A DNA stretch of 64,000 nucleotides from Paraspadella gotoi (lineage: Eukaryota; Chaetognatha), in assembly GCA_051294375.1 (NCBI GenBank), contig CM119264.1:24891648-24955647 (forward strand), read 5' to 3'. Under the pieces are notes generated by a model. The model was not told where the DNA came from, did not search any database, and saw only the letters and a program-made list of their open reading frames with translations. Position numbers and translations under genes: made by a program. Shown piece after piece: positions 1 through 12,848 of this stretch (its first letter is position 1; each line of letters starts with the position of its first letter).

Positions 1-312
1 AACGTTCGTCTTTGATACGTTAACTAATGTTCCAAAGAAAAAAGTGACCAAGCCTCCCCCCCTTTCCCGCAGTTTGGCCGAGAAAAAAAAATATTTGATG
101 GAGATTTATAAACAAAGGAGGAGCTGATTAAAGCCGTGGGCTGACAACAAGGAAGTTTAGAGAGAAAGAGAAAAATAAAGGAAAAAAACAATGAGTCGGA
201 AAACGGGGTCAGTGAGGGAAAGGAAGAATAAGAAGGGAAAGGATAAAGAGAAAAAGAGAAGAATAGGGTAAATATATAGATAATAGAAATCTTTAAAATA
301 TCGATTTTAAAT

Positions 313-433
313 ATTAGAGAAAAGCAAAAGTTTCATCAGCTGATGAAGGCTGGAAATAGTAAGTCGAAACATGTCCGTCTACTTAAAATAAAATTCGTTG
401 TACAAATTTCTAAAATCTTTGCTTTTCTCTAAT
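313..433. mobile_element. About 120 bp element with 16 bp terminal inverted repeats around a hairpin motif
   Basis: ATTAGAGAAAAGCAAA at 313-328 is the exact reverse complement of TTTGCTTTTCTCTAAT at 418-433. Between them lies CTGATGAAGG (340), a short stem, then GTCGAAACATGTCC (364-377). The inner part recurs at 19264-19325 and, inverted, at about 27475-27545. It looks like a small non-autonomous element or a structured RNA. Confidence 0.45.
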
Positions 434-638
434 AACAAATAACAACGAAAAAAGAAAGGATTATCACATCATGGATTTTAAATAGAAAAATAAAAAATAA
501 GGAGGGTTAAATTTCTTTTCAATATTTAAAGCTTAAAATCCAAATATGAAATTCGGGTTGTCTCAACATAAATAGCAATGAGAGATAAATATTGATGATA
601 TTTTAAAATAAAATTTGATGACTAATAAAACTTAGATG

Positions 639-772
<134 letters not shown>

Positions 773-1312
773 AAGAAAGGCGTGAAAGAGGGAAACGAGG
801 CCTTCGGATAAACGAGAGAGTCTCCTCTCGCTCGCGCGTAATTTATACGATTAAGATCAAGTCGTCGCGATGAGAAGGAATGAGTTAAAAGAATAGAAAA
901 AAAGGGAAGAAGAGGCGAGGAAAGTTGGAGCATCTTGGAGACTGGAGGAGAGAGAGAAAGGTGGGGGTGGAGTAGATGGAGGGAGGTAGGAGGGAGAAGA
1001 GATGGAGGGAGAAAGGGGAGAGAAGGGAGGAAAGAGAAAACAACGGAGAGAATGAAAATAAAAAGATTATAAATCAGAGGGATGGAGAAGCGAAAAGGGT
1101 AGAAAGTCGGACAAACGAAAAAAGAAGAGAAAGGAATCAAAGTTTGAAAGAAAAGAATTGAAAGAAAAACAGAAGTGTGCGAAGGAACTGTTTAAAGTAA
1201 TGGTTGAACGTAGGGAGAAGGACGGAAATCTCCTCTCCTAAAATACGACATTAGCGATGGGAGATCGACTCCGCGCCACGCCTCTGAGAAAAGCGGGGGA
1301 AGAGAGTGGGAA

Positions 1313-1314
<2 letters not shown>

Positions 1315-1368
<54 letters not shown>

Positions 1369-1396
1369 AGAGAGAAGAGAGAGAGAGAGAGAGAGA
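1315..1396. repeat. (GA)n microsatellite
   Basis: Imperfect GA dinucleotides. The flanking 780-2900 is purine-rich, low complexity, with no gene seen. Confidence 0.9.
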
Positions 1397-2135
1397 CACA
1401 AGCGGAAGAAACTGAAGTAACTGCGGGGAAATTAAACCGAAGAGGCTGAAAGAAACAGAGAAAAGAAAGAAAAAATGAGGGAACGAAAAAAATTTATATA
1501 AAAGGAGAAGAAAAAGTTGCATAAAAATATTTGTAAGAGGAATAAGTATTAAACATGAGAAGAATGAATCAAACGCGGTAAAAAAAGTTCTCGGATTTAA
1601 TATCTAATATTCACGGAAGGGTGGATAATGGTTTTAAGAATGATGAATGGCAAAGAAAAGATTTAGTATGGAAAAAAAGGAGGAAGGAAGACAAACAAAA
1701 TAAAAGGAGTTGAAGACGTCGACGAATCCGAAAGAAAACAATCAAACTGAGGCGGGGAAAAGTTAAAATAAAAGGAGGATAAAAAAAAAAGAAAACGGAG
1801 AAAAAAAGGAGGAAAGGAAAGGAGGAAAGGAAAGGAACTCCGCAACCGGAGGATCAAACGAGGTTGTGTTCGCCTTTTGGCTTCGGAGACTCGAGTCGCC
1901 TCCGAAGAAAATAATCACGAGAAGAAAAATCATTAGGAGAAAAAAGAAAAAGGAAAAAAAAAGAAAAGGAAGGAAGGAGAAGGGAAAAAAGGATAGAGGA
2001 ATCAAGGAAAGAGAATTTATGACGACTCGGGAGGCGGGAGAGAGAGTGGCTTTTTTTTTTCCTTTGGATTTTAGCTTCGAAGAAGAAAAACGTAAAAAAA
2101 GGGGGAAAAACAAAGAGGAAAGAAAAAAAAATTAT

Positions 2136-2236
2136 GGTTTTAAGTTTAAGCCACAGTAACCGAAGTGATATTGATTTTAAAATTAAGGATTTTAAGTTCA
2201 AACCGTAGTAACCGAAATGATATTGATTTTAAAATA
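2136..2236. repeat. 51 bp tandem duplicate, two diverged units
   Basis: GGTTTTAAGTTTAAGCCACA and GGATTTTAAGTTCAAACCGT each continue GTAACCGAARTGATATTG and TTTTAAAAT. Confidence 0.7.
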
Positions 2237-3730
2237 GGATTTTCGGTGCCAGAGCGCGTTTTCATTGCTGATAATGAATTAAAAATAGGTAAAAAAAACT
2301 TCACTTTTTTTAAAGAACATTTTTTACGTGGAAAAAAAAATTAAACTCAAAAAGACGAAAAAAACAAAGTTGTTCTTTGGCCATTTTAACTTTAGGACGA
2401 AATCGCAAAGGAAAATTGATTATTTGATAACTTTAAATTTTATTACTAAAATATAAAAGATTACACAATTAAATATAAAAAATATCCCCATTTTTCTCGA
2501 TAGGAAGACGGGGAAATAAGAAAAAAATCCCGAAGCATTTGGTCCCCGGGTAAAGACTCTGGTAGCTGATTATCATTATGGTTCAAGTCGTAGTCACACT
2601 CTCGAAGATTACAGATGATTTATGGTCAAATATCTCCAAGAGATGATTTGCGAATCGTGATTCCAGAAGATTAAAAATGACGCCAAAGACGCTCAGCGGT
2701 CAACGACTTCATTACGGCGTTCGAATTGACCGGACGTTGGCCAGAATGAAAGAAGCTGCGTTAACTGGTCCTCACCCATAAGTCACTTAATACGCACTAG
2801 TCTTTGTAACACGTTTTATCTGCTATATAAGTTTTCTTTATTCAATTTCCTTTTTACCTTTCGTTTGTTTTCCCTTACTTCATTCAATTTCATTTTTATA
2901 TATACTACGTGAATGTTTCTTTTCATTTTCTATTTAGCCCTTTCGTCTTTATTTCCGCTTTTTTTTTTTCCTTTTCTGCTTTCATTCTTGCTTTCACAGT
3001 TTTTTACGCTCTTCTTGGTCGAAGGGGCGGGCGGGCGGCGGCGGCGGTGGCAGCGGTGGCGGCGGCCGGGCGACCATTCTTTCTTTAGCAACTTCCGCCC
3101 ACTCTCTCGTAAAATGACCGATGAAGAATTCTTCGGTTGATGGAGCAGACATAAATTTCGTGGAAGCTAAAAGGTGAGCGAGAGATAAAGGTAAGTTTTA
3201 AAGAAAAAAAAAAGCGGTGAAGTTGGGAAGGAAGAGCGACGGAAAAACTATCAAAATTGAAAGCAAGAAAAAGAACGATAAGGGACTGAGTTGGTCAGTT
3301 TGAGGCTTGAGGTGGGTTGCGGAACTGTGGGCGGAGGGAGAGATGGGAAAATTTATAGAAGCTTCGAAGTGAAACTCTGGAAAATAAAGGTTAAAAATTA
3401 AGAATAAGTCTGAAAATTAAGAAATAAATTAAATACTTAATCTACAATAAATAAAGATACTGACAATAATAAAAATATAGATGGAAGCGTGGAAATTCAG
3501 ATTTAAAACTCAATAAATATGAAAAAAGTAAACGTTGTTTTGAAGGAGAAACGTAATAAAAAAAAAAGTGAAAGTTTGCGAAGATAATTCAGAGGAGTTT
3601 CTCGTCGTTGAAACCCGATAATCTCTCTCCACCTCCGCTCATAAAAAAATATTATCTTTTTCCATCCTCAAAATAAGAAGCGCGAGTTTTAAGTTTGAAC
3701 CGATTGGCAGGAACTCGGTTTATGCCTCCC

Positions 3731-3850
3731 ACGACGACGGGCGACGACGATGACGACGACGACGACGACGGGAGGCGACGATGACGACGACGACGACGGC
3801 GGCGATGACGACGACGACGACGACGGCGATGAAGAGTGAAGACGATGAAA
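3731..3850. repeat. (GAC)n-type trinucleotide cluster
   Basis: Runs of GACGAC interrupted by GGC and GAT units. The stretch 3000-4080 also holds a GGC/GGT island at 3025-3072. No splice-bounded coding frame was found. Confidence 0.8.
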
Positions 3851-4086
3851 GTAAGAATGACGTCACCACCGAGGACTATAATTTACGTAGAGAATATGTA
3901 AACAATGGTACTCCATACACACGAATATCTTGTTGCAATGACCATCAATAGTCGATTAAAAAATCTACGATGGCGAAAACGACGACGACGACAACCATAA
4001 CCACGAAATAGACGGAGGCGTAGCGCACACCCATCGTTAAAAATCTGCGCCAACTGGGAGAAAAAAAAACGATAGAGGGTAGAGGG

Positions 4087-4117
<31 letters not shown>

Positions 4118-4121
4118 GAGA

Positions 4122-4157
<36 letters not shown>

Positions 4158-4217
4158 ATATCCGTAATATCCAGGGAAAAAATGCGATATACTACTTCAA
4201 CTATTCTAATTCCTTTC

Positions 4218-4966
4218 ACCTCTCTCTCTCTCTCGTCTCTCTCTCCTCTAATCTTTCTCCCTCTCCGTCTCTCACTTCACCGATTTCTAAACCTCTCTAT
4301 CTTTCCTGTGTTTTTTCAACTTTCCTAATCTTGCCTTCAATCTCACTCTCTCTCTCTCTCTCTCTCTCTCAAGATATGGAATGCTGTAGTGCGTCAAGAA
4401 CTTATTAATTCTACAATAAATCAAATTCTGTGAAAAATGCAAACAAGAAGATATGAAGAACATTAGACTTTAATTATTGTTATTAATATGGAATCATTTT
4501 AACTTTATGTTCCAACTTGATTAAAATGCCTTTTCTGATAAGTAGTACTTTAAATAACTAGAAAAAACTAAAGTCATATCTCATGATTCGGATAAAGAGA
4601 GTGTGAAACCGTTAAAAAAAGGAACGGGCATCTATGTGTAAATACTGAAATTTCAAAACTATGTATATAATTAGGTCCACTTTGATTCTTTGCTTTGTTA
4701 ATTATTTACATTCTTTAAATGTGTACATACAAGTGTATATTGTACGGCTCAGTTAACTGTTACATTGTTACTTGTGATTAAACATTCACATTTTGCAGAC
4801 ATAATAAATCAAATCAAAATTCAAAGCAATCCTCTCACTCCTCTCTGCTCTGCTCTCTCTCTGCTCCTTCTCTCTCTCTCACTCTCTCCTTCACTTCACC
4901 ATTCTAACCTCTCTATTTCTTTCATTGTCTTTTCACCATTAACTTTCCTAATTGCCTTCAATCTCA

Positions 4967-4997
<31 letters not shown>

Positions 4998-5922
4998 GAC
5001 TTCACCGATTCTAACCTCTCTATTTCTTTCCTTGTCTTTTCAACCGTTAACTTTCCTAAATCTTGCCTTTAATCTCTCTCTCTCCCCTCTCTCTTCACCG
5101 ATTCTAACTTCTCTATTTTCTTTCCTTGTTTTTTCAAACCGTTAACTTTCCTAATCTGCCTTCAATTCCACCCTCCTCTCTCTCTCTCTCCACTCTCTCT
5201 CTCCTTCTCTCTCTCTCCCTCTCTCTTCACCGATTCTAACATTCTCTATTTCTTTCCTGTTTTTTCAACCGTTCTGTACTTCCTAATCTCCTTCCAATCT
5301 CACTCTCTTCTCTCTCTCTCTCCTCTCTCTCTCACTCTCTCTCTCTCACCTCTCTCTCTCTCCCTCTCTCTTTCACGATTCTAACTTTCTCTATTCTTCT
5401 TTTGTTTTTCAAACCGTTAACTTTCCTAATCTGACCTTCAATCTCACTCTCTCTCTCTCTCTCTCTCACTTCTCTCTTCTCCCTCTCTCTCTCTCCCTCT
5501 CTCTTCACCGATTCTAACTTCTCTATTTCTTCCTTGTTTTTCAACCGTTAAACTTTCCTAATCTTCCTTCAATCTCTCTCTCTCTCTCACTCACTTCAAC
5601 CGATTCTAACCTCTCTATTTCTTTCCTTGTCTTTTTCAACCGTTTAACTTTCCTAACTGCCCTTCTGCAATCTCTTCTCTCTCCCTCTCTTCTTTCACAA
5701 TTCTAACTTCTCTATTTCTTTCCTTGTTTTTCAACCGTTAACTTTCCTAATCTGCCTTTCAATCTCTCTCTCTCTCTCTCTCTGCTCTCTTCTCGTCTCT
5801 CATCTCTCTCTCACTCACTTCACTGATTCTAACCTCTCTATTTCTTTCCTTTGTTTTTTCAACCGTTAACTTTCCTAATCTGCCTTCAATCTCTCTCTCT
5901 CTCCTCTCTCTCTCTTTCTCGC

Positions 5923-5965
<43 letters not shown>
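4218..5965. repeat. CT-rich minisatellite, about ten units with a 75 bp core and variable (CT)n spacer
   Basis: The core TTCACCGATTCTAACCTCTC, then a T-rich part with ACCGTTAACTTTCCTAATC and TGCCTTCAATCTC, recurs about every 95-145 bp. Copies are near 4316, 4937, 5045, 5140, 5267, 5412, 5545, 5640, 5735 and 5860. Length variation is in the (CT)n part. Confidence 0.85.
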
Positions 5966-5966
<1 letters not shown>

Positions 5967-6076
5967 CGCCCACAAATCGCCTCTTCCCTCTTTCCTCTTT
6001 CTTATCACTTCTCTTCGCCTCCGGACTCTCTCCTCATTTTCCGGCGCTCCTTCTCCGATTTCCGGTGCGTCCGCAC

Positions 6077-6717
6077 TTCAATTTCGACAACTCCTCTCAT
6101 CGCTCCGTTTTTTCTGAACTTTATCGGCACTTCCGTCCAAACATGGTTAATACAAGTATTGTAACCATAGACTTCATTCCAGACTAATATCGAGTTTACT
6201 TCAGAGCAGCTTAAAACGTTAAGCCTTATTTTAAAATATTAAGCCTTACTCTGAGTTTCATCACACTATCCGATCTCCTGTCCCTCCTCTTTAATATGAA
6301 CTTTAACTCTTTCTTATCTCTCACTTCTTCCTATTTTCTCTTTCCATTCTGGTCCCCCTTCTACCTTCTCTTCTTCTCTCTGTCTCCTCTCTTTTCTCTC
6401 TTCTTACCTCCTCTTTCTGCTCTGTCTCCTCTCTTTTCCTCTTCATTTCTTCTCTTTCTTCTATTCTTTCCTCTTTTTCTTACCTTCTCTTTTTCTCTCT
6501 CTGTCTCCTCTCTTTCCCCTTCTTACCTTCTCTTTCTCTTTCTGTCTCCTACTTTTCTCTTCATTCCTTCTCTTTCTCCTTTTTTCCCCTCTATTTCCTC
6601 TCTCCTCTTCCTCCGTCCCGCACGGCAGGCACCCCGCCCTTCTAACTTTACGACCAAAGTGGGGAAATGAAATGAACAAAGAAAGTGAAAGTCATTGACT
6701 CCCCTCTACAGAACACG

Positions 6718-6763
<46 letters not shown>

Positions 6764-6841
6764 GATAATCAGGCGATGCGTCTTTTCTCGAACACGATTG
6801 AGAGAGAGAGGGAGAGAGAGAGAGAGAGAGAGAAGAGAGAG

Positions 6842-6890
<49 letters not shown>

Positions 6891-7299
6891 TATGAGAAGA
6901 GAGACAGAGAGAGAGAGAGAGAGGAGAGAGATAAGGTAGGCGGGGGCTCGAACAAAGAATACGCTTGGCACTGATTCGTTTTAAGTACGTAGTAAAAGCA
7001 AGGGAAAATCAGGAAACACATTTCATTAAAAAAATATTTAAAAAAAAAGAAAGATTTTAAACTTAAAAAAGTATCTACTTAGGCTGTTATACTTTTTCTC
7101 TCGACTGAATCCGCCCCGACTTTTCAGCCCATCGCCAATTCTCAAAAAGAATCTAGGAGATAAACCTTGAAACGGCCCCATAAAAATAATCACCCAGTTG
7201 GGATTTTTTCGTTCGCTTCGGCTCGCCGCGCAAGCGCGATTCCGGCGCTTGAGTCGATAGAGAACGAGAGGAGAGAGAGAGAGAGAGAGAGAGATGAGA

Positions 7300-7336
<37 letters not shown>

Positions 7337-7546
7337 GAGGAGAGGGACCCACCCACTATCTTTCTTCGCCACCTCGCTCCACGCCCTTCGAAACGCCGTT
7401 GCCGTGGCAACGGGCGGCCAAAGCAAAACAGAAGGGAAACAGACATCGTGGCTCCAGCGAAAATTAGGTGTGCGGGTAATGGAATATGAAAATTCGCCCC
7501 ACCGTGGAGGGGAGGAGAGAGGAAGATTTTCTTTGCTTCTTAATCT

Positions 7547-7587
<41 letters not shown>
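6077..7587 (+). repeat. 1.5 kb duplicated segment, copy 1
   Basis: It starts at CAATTTCGACAACTCCTCTC and ends in (CT)n at a 25-N gap. It holds a (CT)n/(GA)n pair, a T-rich pyrimidine stretch and the landmark CCTTGAAACGGCCCCATAAA. No gene. Confidence 0.85.
6720..6931. repeat. Facing (CT)n and (GA)n tracts
   Basis: (CT)n at 6720-6758 and (GA)n at 6799-6931, separated by ATCAGGCGATGCGTCTTTTC. They could form a long hairpin. The counterpart is at 8239-8434. Confidence 0.9.
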
Positions 7588-7612
7588 NNNNNNNNNNNNN
7601 NNNNNNNNNNNN
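7588..7612. other. Assembly gap, 25 N
   Basis: Lies exactly between the two 1.5 kb copies. Confidence 0.99.
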
Positions 7613-8238
7613 AATTTCGGCAACTCCTCTCATCGCTCCCCTTTTTTCTGAACTTTATCGGCACTTCCGTCCAAACTTGGTTAAGACTTCATTCCAGACC
7701 AATATCTAGTTTACTTCAGAGCAGCTTAAAACTTTAAGCCTTATTTAAAATATTAAGCCTTACTCTGAGTTCATCACACTATCCATATCATGTCCCTCCT
7801 CTTTAATATGAACTTTAACTCTTTCTTATCTCTTTCACTTCTTCCTATTTTCTCTTTCCATTCTCGTTCCCCCTTCTTACCTTCTCTTTCTTCTCTCTGT
7901 CTCCTCTCTTTTCTCTCTTCTTACCTCCTCTTTCTCTCTGTCTCCTCTCTTTTCCCCTTCATTTCTTCTCTTTCTTGTCTCTTTCCTCTCTTCTTACCTT
8001 CTCCTTCTCCTCTCTGTCTCCTCTCTTTCCCCCTTCTTACCTTCTCTTTCTACTTTCTGTCTCCTATCTTTTCCCCTTCATTCCTTCTCTTTCTTCTCTT
8101 TTTTCCCTCTATTTCCTCTCTCCTCTTCCTCCGTCCCGGCACGGCAGGCACCCCGCCCTTTCTAACTTTACGACCAAAGTGGGGAAAAGAAATGAACAAG
8201 AAAGTGAAAGTCATTGACTCCCTCTACAGAACACGTGA

Positions 8239-8434
<196 letters not shown>

Positions 8435-8714
8435 ATAGGTAGGGCGGGGGCCCGAACAAAGAATACGCTTGGCACTGATTCGTTTTAAGTACGTAGTAAA
8501 AGCAGGAAAATCAGGAAACACATTTCATTAAAAAAATATTTAAAAAAAAGAAAGATTTTAAACTTAAAAAAGTATCTACTTAGGCTGTTATACTTTTTCT
8601 CTCGACTGAATCGCCCCGACTTTTCAGCCCATCGCCAATTCTCAAAAAGAATCTAGGAGATAAACCTTGAAACGGCCCCATAAAAATAATCACCCAGTTG
8701 GGATTTTTTCGTTC

Positions 8715-8980
8715 NNNNNNNNNNNNNNNNNNNNNNNNNNNNNNNNNNNNNNNNNNNNNNNNNNNNNNNNNNNNNNNNNNNNNNNNNNNNNNNNNNNNNN
8801 NNNNNNNNNNNNNNNNNNNNNNNNNNNNNNNNNNNNNNNNNNNNNNNNNNNNNNNNNNNNNNNNNNNNNNNNNNNNNNNNNNNNNNNNNNNNNNNNNNNN
8901 NNNNNNNNNNNNNNNNNNNNNNNNNNNNNNNNNNNNNNNNNNNNNNNNNNNNNNNNNNNNNNNNNNNNNNNNNNNNNNNN
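8715..8980. other. Assembly gap, 266 N
   Basis: Replaces the part corresponding to about 7215-7410 of copy 1, including its (GA)n. Confidence 0.99.
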
Positions 8981-9123
8981 GCAACGGGCGGCCAAAAGCA
9001 AACAGAAGGGAAACAGACATCGTGGCTCCAGCGAAAATTAGGTGTCGGGTAATGGAATATGAAAATTCGCCCCACCGTGGAGGGGAGAGAGGAGAGGGAA
9101 GATTTTCTTTGCTTCTTTAATCT

Positions 9124-9163
<40 letters not shown>

Positions 9164-10065
9164 AACGCAACGACCCCCGGCATTCATTTTATTTTTTGCA
9201 TCACCAGCTTACCGTCTCTTCGACCCAATTACGATTTTAGCGCGATAAAAGTTTTAAGATTTAATTGGAAGATGAGATGAAATGAAGTTGAAAGAGTAGA
9301 TGATCAAGAAGATTGAGAGTTGATTAGAGGAGTTGCGAGTTTGGATCGGGAGGTGGAGACAAAAGAAGTCTAGGAACAAGAAAGAATATTTCGGGAAGTT
9401 ATAACAGATTCTGTAAATAACAGAAAGGAAAGGAAAGAAGGTGTAGGAAGATAGTGACGGGTAGTGAGACGGAGGTTCCCCGCCGAGGCAAAGAACGCCA
9501 ATCCTATTAACTCGTCCCTCCATTCGACTGACTGGAAGGATGCGCGATGCGGTGGTGATCTGAGTGGTGATCAGGTAGAAGATGGAGTGTCAAAAATGGT
9601 CAATTGAATGATATAGTCCAGATGCTCCTATTTCCGGAGACAACCAGTGCTACTTTCCCATAATAAAATATAACTAAAATTATAAGATATATAATATAAT
9701 TATTTGTTTAAATTTAAAAAAAAAGCAATTGATAATTAATATTTAAAATTTGAATGTTATTTTATTATTTTTTAAATAATAAAACAAGTCTAACACTAAA
9801 ATTAAAAAAGAAATCTTTTCGCAATAAAAACTTCCCTTTTTAATTCAATATATATGTGTAATACGGTTATCAAAAATGAGAAATTAGAATTCTACAATTT
9901 ATGCTAACATTTCTTTGAATATTATACCACTAGGGATCCTACTCTGGGATTGAATATAACGACTGTGAGAGAGTCTGATTGAAAGCTTGCTAAGGACCTG
10001 GCTTGTCATTATTCTTGGTAAGAGTGATGGAGGCCTTGAAACACCAAAGCCTGTCCAAAATTAGG

Positions 10066-10130
10066 GCAAGATAGCTTATTTATTAAATAAATGGATACTT
10101 TTTATATTGGTTGTACCGATTTCATAGTAA
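10066..10130 (-). repeat. Interspersed repeat R1, copy a (left arm of palindrome)
   Basis: Minus-strand version of the consensus GAAATYGGTACAACC, then TATCCATTTATTTAATAAAT and AAGCTATCTT. Homology extends further on the AAGCTATCTT side. Confidence 0.6.
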
Positions 10131-10291
10131 ACAAGTAATCTTGTCATTTTTCATTGAAGAGAGTCGTAGCTCAGGGTCATGGTGATGGTCAGGTCGGAAG
10201 AGGAGTGCAACGAGGTGAGTCTTTGCATGAAAACGGACCTCACCTTGGTCTTAAAAAGGTGAGAGAAGAGAGAGAGAGAGAGACGAGAGAG

Positions 10292-10343
<52 letters not shown>

Positions 10344-10923
10344 TGAGCGCGATTGACTCCTGCCGGGTTCATGGACGCGATTTAATGGTGCGGTAACAGA
10401 ACCCAAAGGTCTTGGTTTTCGACATGTTTCGCCACCTGACGCCGACGTCAATGGCCATCGCCATGACGCAGATGCTGATTGCTGACGCGTTGACAAATGG
10501 AGAAAAGCACGAGTTTTTTTTTAATTAAAAAGGTTGATTTAAAACTGGTTCGTTTTAACTTTATTTATATTGATAACATTTTGCTCGATTTTATTCGTCG
10601 TTGATAGCTTACATGAATCAAAGTCTTATAAAATATAAATATATATATAAATATATATCTAATAATAAATATAAATATATATAATAAATTAAAATAGACG
10701 AGTTCGTATTTGCCCTTCAATTTTTTTTTAAATTTTATTAGATTTTTTTTCTTCTATCTTCTCTTTTCTCTTTTTTAACGCTTGCCTCTCTTTCCCTCCA
10801 CTTTCCTCAGGGCTCACATTTCTGGAAAAGCAGACATTATTTCTTTCCATCGGTTTTAATGTTCTGAGATAGTTCCCCTCTCATTTCTCTCTTCTTCTCC
10901 TTCTTCTCTTCTCTCTCTCTCTC

Positions 10924-10972
<49 letters not shown>

Positions 10973-11078
10973 GTCTTCCTCCTCTCCTTCTCCTGCAGTA
11001 AGATAAAATTGAAAATTTTAACAGTCTTACTGAGGAGAGAGCAGAGAGAGAGAGAGAGAGTGAGAGAGAGAGAGAGAG

Positions 11079-11116
<38 letters not shown>

Positions 11117-11161
11117 AGAGAGAAGCCGCACACGGTACGAAAGAAGAGAGAGAATATGAGA

Positions 11162-11186
11162 NNNNNNNNNNNNNNNNNNNNNNNNN
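11162..11186. other. Assembly gap, 25 N
   Basis: Inside the palindrome near its centre. Confidence 0.99.
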
Positions 11187-11757
11187 GGGAATATCTCAGA
11201 ACATTAAAAACGATGGAAAGAAAATAATGTCTGCTTTTCCAGAAATGTGAGCCTTGAGAGAAGTGGAGGGAAAGAGAGGCGCGTTAAAAAAGAGAAGAAG
11301 AGAAGAGAAGAAAAAAAATTAATAAAATTTAAAAAAATTGAAACAAAACACGACTCGTATATTTTAATTTATTATTAGATATATTTATTATTATATATAT
11401 TATATATTTATTATAATATATATTATATATATAATATTATTAATAAGACTTTTGATTCGTGTAAAAAACGTTTCCCAACGACGAAATAAATCGAGCAAAG
11501 TGTTTCATTATAAATAAAGATAAAAACGAACCAGTTTTAATCAACCTTTTTAATTAAAAAAAAACTCAGTGCTTTTCTCCATTTTGGTCAAACGCGTCAC
11601 AATCAGGCATCTGCGTCAGGCGATGGCCATTGACGTCGGCGTCAGGTGGCGAAACATGTCGAAAACCAGACTTTGGGTTCTGTTACCGCCCATTAAATCG
11701 CGTCCATGACCCGGCAGGAGTCAATCGCGCTCACTCTCTCTCTCTCTCTCTCTCTCT

Positions 11758-11840
11758 NNNNNNNNNNNNNNNNNNNNNNNNNNNNNNNNNNNNNNNNNNN
11801 NNNNNNNNNNNNNNNNNNNNNNNNNNNNNNNNNNNNNNNN
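11758..11840. other. Assembly gap, 83 N
   Basis: Interrupts the (CT)n mirror of 10258-10345. Confidence 0.99.
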
Positions 11841-12004
11841 TCTCTCTCTCTCTCTCTCTCTTTCTCTCACCTTTTTAACGACCAAGGTGAGGTCGTTTTC
11901 ATGCAAAGACTCACCCTCGTTGCACTCCTCTTCCGACCTGACCATCACCACTGACCCTGACTACGACTCTCTTCAGATGAAAAATGACAAGATTACTTGT
12001 TTAA

Positions 12005-12145
12005 CTATGAAATCGGTACAACCAATATAAAAAGTATCCATTTATTTAATAAATAAGCTATCTTGCCCCTAACGTTGGACAGGCTTTGGTGTTTCAAGGC
12101 CTCCATCACTCTTACAAGATAATGACAAAGCAGGTCCTTGCAAGC
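12005..12145 (+). repeat. Interspersed repeat R1, copy b (right arm of palindrome)
   Basis: GAAATCGGTACAACC and AAGCTATCTT, then a second block ending CTCTTACAAGATAATGACAAAGCAG that aligns with the block at 51100-51180. It is the mirror image of copy a. Confidence 0.6.
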
Positions 12146-12817
12146 TTTCAATCAAGACTCTCTCACAGTCTCGTTTATTCAATCCCAGAGTACATGGATT
12201 CCCTCTCAATGAAGTGGTATAATATTTCAAAGAATGTTAGCATAAATTGTAGAATCTCTAATTTCTCAATTTTTTAACCGTTATTCAACATTATATTGTA
12301 TTAAAAAGGAAGTTTTTATTGCGAAAGATTTTTTTTTAAATTTTAGTGTTAGACTTGTTTTATTATTTAATAAAAAATAAAATAACTTTCAAATTTTAAA
12401 TATTAATTTATCAATTGCTTTTTTTTAAATTTAATTTAAATAGGAGCATCTGGACTATATCATTCACTTGACCATTTTTGACTCCATCTTCTTACCTGAC
12501 AACCACTCTGACTCACCACCGCATCGCGCATCCTTCCAAGTCAGCGAATGGAGGGACGAGTTAATGGATTGGCTTCTTGCCGGGCGGAACCTCCGTCTCA
12601 TCCCACTCTCTTCCTACACCTTCTTTCCTTTCTTTCGTTTATTTACAGAATCTGTTATAACTTCCCGAAACATTCTTTCTTTTCTGGACTTCTTTTGTCC
12701 CACCTCCCGACCTCTATCAACTCCTCAGATTCTCAACTCCTCAACTTCTCGATCATCTTCTTTCAACTTCATTTCATCTCATCTTCTAATTAATTGTTAA
12801 AACTTATCGTCGCTAAA

Positions 12818-12820
<3 letters not shown>

Positions 12821-12848
<28 letters not shown>

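Larger units (their letters stand above)
9232..12820. repeat. Large palindrome, arms about 1.8 kb, fold near 11012
   Basis: The arm 9232-11008 is the reverse complement of 11016-12820 with scattered indels and N gaps at 11162 and 11758. The centre is CAGTAAGATAAAATTGAAAA followed by TTTTAACAGTCTTACTG. Landmarks mirror throughout, including AGAAGATGAGATGAAATGAA at both outer ends. No gene in either arm. Confidence 0.85.

Noticed and set aside
313-433. Functional hammerhead ribozyme
   Set aside because: An extra A follows CTGATGA and the bases needed for stem I next to the core do not pair, so I keep only a hammerhead-like resemblance.
4218-5965. CRISPR-like regularly spaced repeat
   Set aside because: The spacers are (CT)n runs rather than unique sequences, and the genome is eukaryotic.
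10160-10215. tRNA-like CGTAGCTCAGGGT sequence
   Set aside because: It resembles an A-box, but no B-box or acceptor-stem pairing follows.
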